Assembly: GCF_900115465.1 (NCBI RefSeq)
Contig: NZ_FOWN01000001.1
Span: 62,001 to 126,000, forward strand
Source: Halolactibacillus alkaliphilus
GTDB taxonomy: Bacteria > Bacillota > Bacilli > Bacillales > Amphibacillaceae
Length of the DNA stretch: 64,000 nucleotides
Direction of reading: 5' to 3'
In this document: piece after piece, positions 1 to 8,577 of the stretch
How positions within the stretch are numbered: the stretch's first letter is position 1
Layout of the letters: each line of letters starts with the position of its first letter
Position numbers and translations under genes: made by a program
Notes under the pieces: generated by a model
What the model was told of the DNA's origin: nothing
What the model saw: the letters and a program-made list of their open reading frames with translations, nothing else
Database searches by the model: none

Positions 1-1
1 T

Positions 2-667
2 GGTTCTGATGGCTATATTGCTTGGTTGGATGACGTACTTGATATCAGAGAAACGGCTAATAAAAATTTTATAGGTCTGGATTATGATTTTAAAATCGTT
101 GATAATCCTCACGACTTACTTAAATTAATTAAAGGAAAAAATAAACTGGCTAATAAATCACGTATAATGGCCGGTTACTGTTGGGAATGGCCAAAAAACG
201 AACGTAGAAATGTTGCTTATCACGATATTACTATTGGTGATTTTGGAATGAGTTGGAATCTTAATGCTACGTGGGCTATCGATAACGCCTCTGTTGAAGA
301 AGCTGGGTGTATTCATACAGCCCAAGGGTTGGAATTCGACTATATCGGTGTCATTATTGGTGATGATATGCGTTATGAAAATAATCAAATCGTCACGGAC
401 TATTCTAAGCGAGCAAAAACAGATCAATCTCTAAAAGGTATTAAAAAATTGGCCCAAGATAATCCTGAAGAAGCAAATAGTATTGCCGATAAGATTATTA
501 AAAATACGTATCGCACACTAATGACTAGAGGGCAAAAGGGCTGTTATGTTTATTGTAAAGATAAGCAGTTGGCTGAGTATTTTAAGATACGCATAGCTTA
601 TGTTGAAAAAGAACAGCAATATTTACAGATGATAGCAGAGAATCCCGCAGGCTATACATTTAAATAA
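2..667 (+). CDS. DUF2075 (Schlafen-like) ATPase/helicase, C-terminal part
   Basis: This is the 3' end of a gene that begins outside the window. The frame is open from base 2 and reads GSDGYIAWLDDVLD with no start or ribosome site, so the TTG at 26 is internal. Visible features are the C-terminal half of a P-loop ATPase: HTAQGLEFDYIGVIIG (motif V/VI-like) and NTYRTLMTRGQKGCYVYC near the end, which are typical of the DUF2075 / Schlafen group 3 helicase-like family. That family often occurs in defence or DNA-repair contexts, sometimes fused to a GIY-YIG nuclease. The fused part, if any, and the Walker A motif would lie upstream. Substrate unknown. Confidence 0.72.
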   Translation, partial: GSDGYIAWLDDVLDIRETANKNFIGLDYDFKIVDNPHDLLKLIKGKNKLANKSRIMAGYCWEWPKNERRNVAYHDITIGDFGMSWNLNATWAIDNASVEEAGCIHTAQGLEFDYIGVIIGDDMRYENNQIVTDYSKRAKTDQSLKGIKKLAQDNPEEANSIADKIIKNTYRTLMTRGQKGCYVYCKDKQLAEYFKIRIAYVEKEQQYLQMIAENPAGYTFK

Positions 668-795
668 AGGATATAAAATAGTCCTTATACGTTAGTTAAT
701 ATAAAGAATTAAACTCTCAGTAACAAGTATAGTTTTAAAAACAAATTAGCTAATCAACAAGAAAATCCGATGAAACATATTGGGGAGAAATGAGC

Positions 796-1629
796 ATGAT
801 AAATAAAAGAAATACTCAAAAAAGCATTAAAAATATGGCATTTGTCCTGATAGAGAAAGAGGGAAAAGGAAGTAAGTTATTTAACTATTCCATTGTTTTA
901 TTAATTTTAATCAATATAGCAGCAATTATTCTAGAGTCATTTCAAACATTACAGGATTCATATGGATCTATATTCAAATTAATAGAATATACTTCTGTTT
1001 ATCTATTTTCTTTAGAGTATATTTTAAGGCTTTGGGTAGCTGATTTGAGATATCCGAATAGAAGCAAGTGGACTTCTCGATTGTTTTTCGCGATAACACC
1101 TATGGCACTGATTGATTTAATGGCTATCTTACCTTTTTATCTACCTATGTTAATACCGTTCGATTTAAGGATATTAAGGCTGTTGCGGGTAACGAGACTG
1201 ATAAGAATTTTCAAATTGAATAGGTACTCAAAAGCATTCATATTACTGAGTAATATTATTAAAAGAAAAAAGGCTGAGCTAGCGGTGACTATTTTCACCA
1301 CCCTAGTGCTACTTCTGCTGGCGTCTACTTTAATGTACTATATAGAAGGTGATGTTCAACCAGAAGCTTTCCCTAATATTATCGCCTCCTTATGGTGGGC
1401 TGTCGCTACACTAACAACGGTTGGATATGGAGATATTTATCCTATAACTGGATTAGGTCGTTTGTTAAGTGGAATCATCGCCGTTTTAGGTATTGGTTTA
1501 GTTGCGCTCCCAACGGGTATAATAAGCTCGGGATTTATGGAAGAATTTAGTTTAAACAAAGTAGAGGAAGAAACAGTAGAAGAACTTCCTAGATATTGTG
1601 CACATTGTGGGAAAGGGATTGTGAGATAA
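796..1629 (+). CDS. Voltage-gated-type potassium channel
   Basis: Six-transmembrane potassium channel of the Kv/KvAP type (277 residues), in the cytoplasmic membrane. S1-S3 occupy about residues 28-115. The arginine-rich S4 (ILRLLRVTRLIRIFKL) is near 122-142, and the pore loop with the canonical selectivity filter TVGYGD is near 208-213, followed by S6. The C-terminus carries YCAHCGKGIVR, half of a zinc-ribbon-like CxxC. An upstream ATG at 790 lies only two bases after the GGGGAG ribosome site (782-787). ATG 796 has eight bases of spacing and was chosen. Monocistronic; no neighbour explains its role. Confidence 0.88.
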   Translation: MINKRNTQKSIKNMAFVLIEKEGKGSKLFNYSIVLLILINIAAIILESFQTLQDSYGSIFKLIEYTSVYLFSLEYILRLWVADLRYPNRSKWTSRLFFAITPMALIDLMAILPFYLPMLIPFDLRILRLLRVTRLIRIFKLNRYSKAFILLSNIIKRKKAELAVTIFTTLVLLLLASTLMYYIEGDVQPEAFPNIIASLWWAVATLTTVGYGDIYPITGLGRLLSGIIAVLGIGLVALPTGIISSGFMEEFSLNKVEEETVEELPRYCAHCGKGIVR

Positions 1630-1932
1630 CCACGATTAGTATTTTTGAATATTTCCATTCCATTAGATGCGTCTAGGGTTGATCACTAAGTAATAGAATC
1701 TTCAGTGAGAGTCATAATGGCATGAGATGAAACATCTGTATAAGAGCTTTGTATGTATCTGAAGGTCTTATTGAATATTGCATTGAAAATGTACCAAGCT
1801 TGCGATCTTTTTTACCAATCTTTGCGGACAAGTGTACCACTCTTTGCGAGAGCATTTACCACTTCTAATCAGAACTTCTATATACTTAATGGGCACGTCA
1901 ATGACGTGACATTGGTGTAAAGGAGTTTTTTT

Positions 1933-2260
1933 ATGTTTCCGTATCGTAAGATCTTGGAGCTTTACGATGACAATGTGTCTTTGCGTAGTATTGCACAGAT
2001 TGTTCAGCATTCTCGTCAGAAAGTTACAGAAATGATTAAAACAGCTGACAGAAAGGAGGTTTCTTTACCATTGGGGGGAAGAAATGACGGATAAGTGGTT
2101 AGAAGAGTTTTTATTCCCAGAAATAAAACAAGAAGCTAGTGGGCGACATTTGATAAACTTTGAACATGTCCATAATGAATTAGCTAAACCAAACGTTACC
2201 TTAACCTTACTTCACGATGAATATGTTCGAGAAGCGAAATCAGTAAATAAAATCCCTTAA
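1933..2260 (+). pseudogene. istA remnant (IS21 transposase, N-terminal part)
   Basis: ATG 1933 follows AAAGGAG. It starts with MFPYRKILELYDDNVSLRSI, the helix-turn-helix start of IstA. Around 2075-2080 the frame breaks in a run of six G. The rest continues in another frame as EEMTDKWLEEFLFPEIKQ and LAKPNVTLTLLHDEY, typical IstA segments, and stops at 2258-2260. The DDE catalytic core is missing, removed by a deletion that joins this fragment to istB. Non-functional. Confidence 0.82.
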
Positions 2261-2738
2261 TTACCTGATTGATGTACGAAACATTATTTTCAAAGGTCCA
2301 TCTGGGAATGGGAAGACGTTTTTCGCCACGGCATTTGGTGTACAAGCTTGTAGACAGTTTAACAAAGTAGAGTATAAAAGGTTGCCACACCTAGTGGAAG
2401 AGTTCAAATTAGCAAAGTATCAAGCGGATGGAATTTATTTGAGGCTAATGAAAAAACTTGTTAAAATAGACTTATTAATACTAGATGAGTGGTTACTGTA
2501 TCCCTTAGAGAACGAAGAAGCAGCTATCCTCTTAGAGATTATAAATGCGAGGCATGAAGCCCAAAAATCGAATATATATTGTTCACAATTAAATATAAGC
2601 GGATGGTATGAGAACTTGGGCAATGATACAGTAGCTGAAGCCATAATGGAGCGTATCATTCACAACGCTTATGATATTGAATTGGATGGTAAAATGTCTA
2701 TGAGAGAGAAGTTAAGTTTTAAGCAAACTGAGCGTTAA
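2247..2738 (+). pseudogene. istB remnant (IS21 helper ATPase)
   Basis: The frame opens at 2247 without a start codon. It holds the AAA+ core of IstB: Walker A GPSGNGKT at about 2292-2315 and Walker B LLILDEW at about 2472-2492, then the C-terminal part NLGNDTVAEAIMERI, typical of the family. The N-terminal ~90 residues are missing, deleted together with the istA catalytic domain. A shorter open frame from TTG 2382 exists, but it starts after Walker A and lacks a ribosome site. Confidence 0.82.
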
Positions 2739-2758
2739 TCATGGGATAATTAAAACAA

Positions 2759-2798
2759 CAGCGATAAAACTAATGGAGATCCCTAGGTTTTATCGCTG
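2759..2798 (+). terminator. Hairpin after istB remnant
   Basis: CAGCGATAAAAC (2759-2770) pairs perfectly with GTTTTATCGCTG (2787-2798) around a 16-base loop, 20 bases after the istB stop and inside the right end of the IS. There is no long T-tract, so termination is likely but not certain. Confidence 0.5.
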
Positions 2799-2973
2799 CT
2801 TCATGTTCTGGTAAATTATCTCGCAAAGAGTGGTACACTTGTCCGCAAAAGGTGGTAAAAAATATTGCATTGGTGGTAAAAAACATCCCCAATACCCACT
2901 TATATAGTAAACAAAAGCTCATATAGATAAATATCAACAAACATTAAAAAAGTAGTTTGATTTAGTCATAAAT

Positions 2974-3012
2974 AATAGCCTCCACTGCGTGCGTTCGGTG
3001 GAGGCTATTTGT
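2974..3012. terminator. Bidirectional terminator between IS21 remnant and DUF1456 gene
   Basis: AATAGCCTCCAC (2974-2985) pairs perfectly with GTGGAGGCTATT (2998-3009). The hairpin is followed by a short T stretch on the plus strand and by ATTATTTA on the minus strand. It lies 30 bases beyond the stop of the minus-strand gene 3040-3546, which it probably serves. Confidence 0.75.
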
Positions 3013-3039
3013 TAATTTACATCGCTAACACTAAAAGAC

Positions 3040-3546
3040 TTAATAGCGGTAGGCTATTGCCAAACCCTTTAGGAAATTTCTCAAGTAACGATCGCCACAA
3101 GGCTTGTAATTACGATGCCCTTCTTTTCTCAAAACAGCACTTAATTCACTCGTTGAAATTGAAATACCTGCTTGATCTAACAGATCTAAGATATCATCGC
3201 TGGTCAGTGCTAAAGCAATCTTTACTTTTTTTAAGACAACATTATTAACATTTTCATTTGTTAAATGGACTGTTTGCGGCGCTTTTTTAGCTGGGTCTTG
3301 TTTACCGCGCTTAAAGATAATCAAGCCATCTAAGAAGGCATTTAACTGCTGATTTGTACATATCAGTAAATAGTCATTTTCTTTAAAAGTATCGCTGTTA
3401 TCTGTCTTTACGTTAGTTTTTATCAACATGGCTTGTACGGATTCTTTGGTAATGGTCTCATCACCAAGTGTGAATATTTCAACCATTTCTTCATCTTTTA
3501 AATCAAGCGCATACCTTAATCTTACTACTACATCGTTATTATTCAT
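3040..3546 (-). CDS. DUF1456 family protein (YehS-like)
   Basis: A 168-residue soluble protein built of two repeats of about 70 residues. Each starts with a short alpha-helical block: NNDVVVRLRYALDLKDEEMVEIF near the N-terminus and NNVVLKKVKIALALTSDDILDLL near residue 100. This duplicated layout and the N-D-V-x-x-R-x-R-Y start are the hallmark of the DUF1456/YehS family, whose biochemical function is unknown. ATG 3546 is preceded by GGAGG at good spacing. It is a single-gene unit ending in the hairpin at 2974-3009. Confidence 0.85.
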   Translation of the reverse strand: MNNNDVVVRLRYALDLKDEEMVEIFTLGDETITKESVQAMLIKTNVKTDNSDTFKENDYLLICTNQQLNAFLDGLIIFKRGKQDPAKKAPQTVHLTNENVNNVVLKKVKIALALTSDDILDLLDQAGISISTSELSAVLRKEGHRNYKPCGDRYLRNFLKGLAIAYRY

Positions 3547-3731
3547 TATGAACCTCCAGTGGTTATCTGCTTAATACGAATGTTAAATTATTTATAAAGA
3601 ATAAATTAATTCTATCTGAAACAGCAGAAAGCGTCAAACAATGGATTGTTATCTAGTATGGTGTATGATTGATTAGAATATATAATTAATTATTTCATAA
3701 AGACTATCATTATAGAGAGAAGGCTAATAAA

Positions 3732-4664
3732 ATGAGTTGTTGCAAGAATAACCGAATAAATACTGATCAAGATATGAACGAAAATACAAGCTCCATGCGC
3801 GTGATAAAACCAGGAAATTATCATCAAAAAGGTATGCTGCAATTAGAAGGTGGTGCATTCTTAATGGGGACTGAGGACAGTGATGCGAATAAAAGTGATC
3901 AAGAAGGGCCTGTGAGAACGGTTCAAGTGGCGCCTTTTTACATTGATCCGATACCCGTTACGAATCAACAATTTCTTGAGTTTATAGAAGATACAAACTA
4001 TCTAACAGACGCAGAGCGATACGGATGGTCATTTGTTTTTTATAACCTTTTATCAGAAGAAACGGCCAAATCTGTCACACAAAAACCGGCCCATACCCCC
4101 TGGTGGCGAGTTGTAGAAGGTGCAGATTGGACTCATCCTGAGGGTCCTGACTCGTCTATAAAGAATCGGTTAGACCATCCTGTAGTTCATATCTCATGGA
4201 ATGACGCTGTCGCCTACTGCATGTGGTCAGGGAAAAGACTATTAACGGAAGCTGAATGGGAATATGCAGCAAGAGGAGGACTGGTCCAAAAGCGTTATCC
4301 ATGGGGAGATCAATTAACACCAAACGGTAAATACATGTGTAATATTTGGCAAGGTGATTTTCCAGTTAAAAACACTCAAGAGGACGGGTACAAAGGCACG
4401 TGTCCGGTGGATGCTTTTTCTCCAAATGCGTTCGGTATATTTAGTATGGTAGGTAATACATGGGAGTGGTGTGCCAATCTTTTTGATTATGAATTAACGA
4501 CATCAATACCACAAGAAAATCAACCAAGAGCCATAAGAGGCGGGTCATACTTATGTCATGAGTCCTATTGTAATCGTTATCGGGTAGCTGCCCGGAGCTC
4601 AAACACACCGGATAGTTCATCAGGTAATCTGGGTTTTCGCTGTGCCAAGAATGTCCCTAAATAG
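3732..4664 (+). CDS. Formylglycine-generating enzyme (sulfatase activator)
   Basis: A 310-residue FGE. Enzymes of this type oxidise the cysteine in the C-x-P-x-R motif of type I sulfatases to formylglycine with oxygen and copper. The sequence is a true FGE, not a generic relative. It keeps both active-site cysteines, Cys275 and Cys280, in RGGSYLCHESYCNRYR, and the following AARSSNTPDSSSGNLGFRC block, very close to human SUMF1. Other landmarks are GGAFLMGTED (~38), RLLTEAEWEYAARGG (~170-184) and NTWEWC. There is no signal peptide; MSCCKNN at the start adds two cysteines. No sulfatase gene is visible in the window, so its clients lie elsewhere. The following operon degrades glycans. Confidence 0.93.
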   Translation: MSCCKNNRINTDQDMNENTSSMRVIKPGNYHQKGMLQLEGGAFLMGTEDSDANKSDQEGPVRTVQVAPFYIDPIPVTNQQFLEFIEDTNYLTDAERYGWSFVFYNLLSEETAKSVTQKPAHTPWWRVVEGADWTHPEGPDSSIKNRLDHPVVHISWNDAVAYCMWSGKRLLTEAEWEYAARGGLVQKRYPWGDQLTPNGKYMCNIWQGDFPVKNTQEDGYKGTCPVDAFSPNAFGIFSMVGNTWEWCANLFDYELTTSIPQENQPRAIRGGSYLCHESYCNRYRVAARSSNTPDSSSGNLGFRCAKNVPK

Positions 4665-4687
4665 GCAGCCTCTTCTCATAGTAACTG

Positions 4688-4716
4688 TTGACTAACGTGG
4701 TAAAGTATTATATAAG
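4688..4716 (+). promoter_or_regulatory. SigA promoter for the YesMN/ABC locus
   Basis: TTGACT (4688-4693), a 17-base spacer and TATAAG (4711-4716) form a near-consensus vegetative promoter about 80 bases before the sensor kinase start. Confidence 0.75.
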
Positions 4717-4793
4717 AGTACAGAAAAAAACATATCACGTTAATAATTAACGACTTCTATGCTATGTAGTATTGAAGAGGAAGGAGATTTTGA

Positions 4794-6578
4794 ATGAAGA
4801 AAAGTATCTTAAAAAGAATGATATTGTCTTTTCTTTTTGTTTTAATCATACCTACTACGGCGATTAGCGTGACGACCTATTTTTTATCAATGCATTTAAT
4901 TGAGGAAAAAATAAGTGAGGCATTTGTTGAGAATTTAAGCTTTATATCAAATAATATTGAGAATGAATTAACGCAATGGGAAGATTTGACGAAATATCTT
5001 GCTGCAAATCCAGTAGTTAGAGAAGTACTGAATAAAGATTATCAGAGTCCAGGGGATTTTTATGTAGCAGTAAGAAATGTTGATCTTGAGCTAGACAACT
5101 ACTCGATAAATACAAATATATTTGCTTATATCTCGTCACTTGTTGTTTTTAATGAAAGCGGTAACAATTTTTTATATGGTGATGATGTGAGTACACTTAA
5201 TATGAAAAATATAAAAAAGCAGCCGTGGTTTGAAGAAATAAAGCACTCAGACAATCAATTAATGTGGTTAGGGATGCATGAAAGTTTTGCTGATTATAGA
5301 ATTCGGGATAAAAATTTACTCGGCCTAGTAAGAACGATTAAAGGGAGAACGATGCAAGAAAACTTAGGGGTTATTTATTTGGCGTTTAGACCGCAATTTT
5401 TTTCTAATCTATTTAGTAGTATTGAATTGCAAAACCATGCGCAACTTCTCATCATTGATCACGCCAATCGTGTGGTCTTTGATTCGGATAGTTCAGCTGT
5501 TGGTGGCGAATACGCGGGGATAGATAAGATACGTCAAAATCAAAACACTCCCTATTTTGTTGAAAAAGATGAAGACGGGAAAAGATTTTTGATTGCTCAA
5601 AAAGAAATAAAAGGGTTTGATTGGATGGTAGTAGAAATGATTCCCTACCGCTCGCTAATGAAGAGTAATCAAGTCATTCTTTGGTATACGTTAGGTATTT
5701 TCGTTGTTTCGTTTGTTATAGCGGCAATCATCTGGTATTTTGTATCCTCAAGTATTGTCAGACCTATAAAAAAATTGACCCACACGATGAAGCTAGTTGA
5801 AGAAGGTAATCTCCAAGTGAGAGCGGATATTGAACAGGATGATGAAATAGGATCAATGAATCAGCACTTTAATTATATGATTGAAAAAATCCAAACCCTT
5901 TTTAGAACGAATATGGAAGAGCAAGAAAAGAAAAAAATAGCGGAGTACAAGGCGTTACAAGCACAGATTAATCCGCATTTTTTATACAATACGCTAAATA
6001 CAATACGTTGGATGGCTATTATTCAAAAAGTAGAGCCCATTCAAGAAGCTATAGAAGTGTTAGGGCGATTACTTAAAAGCAAGTATAAATCACCAGAACA
6101 ATTTACAACGATAGAAGAGGAAATCGCTTATTTAAAAGATTATATCTATATTGAAAAACTAAGGTATAACAATAAGTTTGATGTTGACTATGATATTCAA
6201 GTGGATCTACTGTCCTCACCGTGTATAAAGTTCTTGCTGCAACCTATTGTTGAGAATGCCATTTTCCATGGGATACAACCGAAGGAAGGACCAGGAAAAA
6301 TTAAGTTGTCTATAAAGAAAAAAGAAGATTTCATTATAATAGATGTATTTGACGACGGTGTAGGAATGGACGCACAACAAATTGAAGCCATTGAAAAGAA
6401 AATATCTAACTCGGACGGCATAGGTATAGGTAATGTTGATGAGAGGCTAAAATTAACCTATGGCGAGCAATATGGGCTAAGTATCAGAAGTGAAGTTGGT
6501 AAGTTCACTCAGATAAAAATGATTTATCCATTTATGGGGAATCCTAATATACTGGCTGATGTAGAAATGGGGGACTAA
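4794..6578 (+). CDS. YesM-family sensor histidine kinase
   Basis: Membrane sensor kinase (594 residues) that would sense extracellular or transporter-bound sugar and phosphorylate the response regulator encoded next to it. Order of parts: transmembrane helix at about residues 9-31, an extracellular Cache-like sensor to about 300, a second transmembrane helix at about 299-321, HAMP at about 322-375, then the LytS/YesM-type kinase core. The phospho-acceptor is His395 in QINPHFLYNTLN, the N-box is PIVENAIFHG near 484, and the G-box is DDGVGM near 525. ATG 4794 follows AGGAAGGAG. The response regulator starts two bases after the stop, so the two are co-transcribed. Confidence 0.92.
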   Translation: MKKSILKRMILSFLFVLIIPTTAISVTTYFLSMHLIEEKISEAFVENLSFISNNIENELTQWEDLTKYLAANPVVREVLNKDYQSPGDFYVAVRNVDLELDNYSINTNIFAYISSLVVFNESGNNFLYGDDVSTLNMKNIKKQPWFEEIKHSDNQLMWLGMHESFADYRIRDKNLLGLVRTIKGRTMQENLGVIYLAFRPQFFSNLFSSIELQNHAQLLIIDHANRVVFDSDSSAVGGEYAGIDKIRQNQNTPYFVEKDEDGKRFLIAQKEIKGFDWMVVEMIPYRSLMKSNQVILWYTLGIFVVSFVIAAIIWYFVSSSIVRPIKKLTHTMKLVEEGNLQVRADIEQDDEIGSMNQHFNYMIEKIQTLFRTNMEEQEKKKIAEYKALQAQINPHFLYNTLNTIRWMAIIQKVEPIQEAIEVLGRLLKSKYKSPEQFTTIEEEIAYLKDYIYIEKLRYNNKFDVDYDIQVDLLSSPCIKFLLQPIVENAIFHGIQPKEGPGKIKLSIKKKEDFIIIDVFDDGVGMDAQQIEAIEKKISNSDGIGIGNVDERLKLTYGEQYGLSIRSEVGKFTQIKMIYPFMGNPNILADVEMGD

Positions 6579-6580
6579 CG

Positions 6581-8182
6581 GTGTATAAAGTATTAATTGT
6601 AGATGATGAGATGTTGGCAAGAGTGGGAATAAAATCACTTATTTCATGGGAAGATCATGGTTTTACTGTTATTGGTGAAGCGGAAAATGGCAAGCAGGCG
6701 TATGATTTTTATATGGATAATCATATAGACATTATTATTACCGATATAAAAATGCCGGTCTTAAATGGAATAGAACTTATTCGCAAGATAAGAGCACAAA
6801 ATGATCACATCAAATTTATTGTTCTTAGTTCATTTAATGATTTTGAATATGTTAAAGAAGCGTTAAAAAGTGGTGCCAGTGATTATTTAATCAAGTTAGA
6901 AGTTCAACCTAAAGAACTTTTGGAGCAGTTAAAGAAGATTGCTTTAACATTTAAGTCAGAAGATGCATTAGAAGCTCAACTCAATAAAAAGCAACATACT
7001 AGCATTAAAGAGAAATCATTTCTTAAAGAAAAGTTTTTTAGAGATCTTTTATATGGCTGGATACGTACGAATTATGAATATGAGAAAAGACTAAGTGAAC
7101 TTGATATAGACCTTCCGTGTGGAAACGTTATTTGTTTAATGTTTTATACAGATAGTATGAAAATATATGAAAGATATAAAGAAGAAGAGATTCATGTTTT
7201 AAACTATGCCATACTAAATTTACTAAATGAAATTGTCTCAGAATATAAATATACTTTCGCTATGTCAACAAAAACAAAGCAGTTTATTATCATTCAATAT
7301 TCTGAAGAAGGAACAGAGGAAGAAGATACCATTAAGCGAGCTCACCAGCTCGCAAATACTATAAAAGCTGCGATTAAACAATATTTAAATTTATCCATAT
7401 GCGTTTCTATTAGCCAGCCAGTCTTAACATTTAATCAAATTACCGAGGCATATAAACAACTACATGCGATTCATAAGTATCAAATATCAGTGAATGAGGA
7501 GATTATGCATTATCAAGATTTCTGTAAAATGAATCAGAATATTGATATAGGGGGCTTAGATATAGATTTGCAAAAGTTAGAAGATGCGCTCAGATTGTAT
7601 GATGATATAGAAGTTGAAAAAGAGCTGGTGCACGTGAGACAAACCGTCGAAGAGTCAGCTTCTGTTTCGGTAGAGATACTTAAAGGTTATTGTTCAACGA
7701 TTGTATATTTACTCTCCTCTAGAAAAGCAAAAAATGCATCTGTATGGATGACGCAGCAACTAAAATGGATTGATAAAATGGTTGGTAAATCGGACTTTTT
7801 AGATTGGATGACATATATTCAAAAAGAGTGGACAAAAGAGCAAGGAGATTTAAGCGAAAATTCACGCGTAGTTACAGCTGCGCAGCGGCTACTTCAAGCG
7901 AACTATGCAACGGATATAACGCTAGAGAGTGTAGCAAATCATTTGAATTTGTCTCCATCATACTTAAGTAATTTATTTAAAAAAGAAACAGGAGAAAAAT
8001 TTATAGATTACTTAACTAGAATAAGAATTAGCCAATCTAAAATTCACTTAAGAGTGCAAGATTATAAAATTTATGAAGTTGGTCAAATGGTAGGTTATGA
8101 TAATGAATATTATTTTAGTAGAGTATTTAAAAAACACACAGGGCTATCGCCACGGCAATACCGCTCAAAGCAACGTGTATAA
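6581..8182 (+). CDS. YesN-family response regulator, AraC-type output
   Basis: Response regulator of 533 residues. The N-terminal receiver has the acidic pair in LIVDDE, the phosphorylated Asp55 in IITDIKMP and the conserved Lys near 105. A long middle region without clear signature follows, then two AraC helix-turn-helix motifs at about residues 430-530 (LESVANHLNLSPSYLSNLFKKETG and VGQMVGYDNEYYFSRVFKKHTGLSPRQYR). It starts with GTG at 6581 behind a G-rich ribosome site inside the kinase gene's end. It likely activates the ABC transporter and glycosidase genes that follow. Confidence 0.92.
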   Translation: MYKVLIVDDEMLARVGIKSLISWEDHGFTVIGEAENGKQAYDFYMDNHIDIIITDIKMPVLNGIELIRKIRAQNDHIKFIVLSSFNDFEYVKEALKSGASDYLIKLEVQPKELLEQLKKIALTFKSEDALEAQLNKKQHTSIKEKSFLKEKFFRDLLYGWIRTNYEYEKRLSELDIDLPCGNVICLMFYTDSMKIYERYKEEEIHVLNYAILNLLNEIVSEYKYTFAMSTKTKQFIIIQYSEEGTEEEDTIKRAHQLANTIKAAIKQYLNLSICVSISQPVLTFNQITEAYKQLHAIHKYQISVNEEIMHYQDFCKMNQNIDIGGLDIDLQKLEDALRLYDDIEVEKELVHVRQTVEESASVSVEILKGYCSTIVYLLSSRKAKNASVWMTQQLKWIDKMVGKSDFLDWMTYIQKEWTKEQGDLSENSRVVTAAQRLLQANYATDITLESVANHLNLSPSYLSNLFKKETGEKFIDYLTRIRISQSKIHLRVQDYKIYEVGQMVGYDNEYYFSRVFKKHTGLSPRQYRSKQRV

Positions 8183-8577
8183 ATAAGGCTCTATCGCAAT
8201 CGTAAATGTGTTTAGAATACGATGACTTATGACCGTCGTCTCCAAACACTTTTCATACGTGGTATGAAAAGAAAAAACCACCAAAAGGTATTTGAGTAAG
8301 CTTTAGACCTTATTGGTGGTATTTCTATGGAAAAATTTAAGTAAAGCCATATTTAAACGAAGCAGATTATGTTTCCGACATGTAGAGTGAGTAATCGAAA
8401 GAAAAAAGATAAAAAATCATAAATAAGTACAGATATATCGGCATCGTATTCTTTAATTTAAACTTATGATTAAAAAAGATAAAAACACGATAATATATTG
8501 CATGTCATATAGCTGGTCAGGTGGATATAATAAGTTTTGTAAGGGCTTTCAAATAATTTAAAAGGTAGGGGAAACGA
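8183..8577. other. Intergenic region between response regulator and solute-binding protein genes
   Basis: 395 bases without a supportable gene. Two adjacent hairpins occur: CTTTTCATAC / GTATGAAAAG (8249-8258 and 8262-8271, three-base loop), followed by A-rich sequence, and ACCACCAAAAGGT / ACCTTATTGGTGGT (8277-8289 and 8307-8320, one bulge). One or both may end the upstream transcript. The rest is AT-rich and presumably holds the promoter for the transporter genes and the site of the response regulator; no consensus promoter stands out. Confidence 0.45.

Larger units (their letters stand above)
1821..2849. mobile_element. Decayed IS21-family element
   Basis: A 31-bp perfect inverted repeat forms the ends: 1821-1851 starts TTTGCGGACAAGTGTACCAC and its exact reverse complement lies at 2819-2849. 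Between them are remnants of istA (frameshifted, 3' part missing) and istB (5' part missing). Intact IS21 elements are about 2 kb or more, so roughly half is deleted. A 12-bp direct repeat AATATTGCATTG (1774-1785 and 2861-2872) flanks the element, but at unequal distances of 35 and 11 bases. It is longer than the usual IS21 target duplication and may be chance or part of an extended end. The element cannot move on its own. Confidence 0.85.

Noticed and set aside
8223-8296. Short frame MTYDRRLQTLFIRGMKRK considered as a transposase tail
   Set aside because: Too short and without a clear IS end; the hairpins in the same stretch explain the sequence pattern better.
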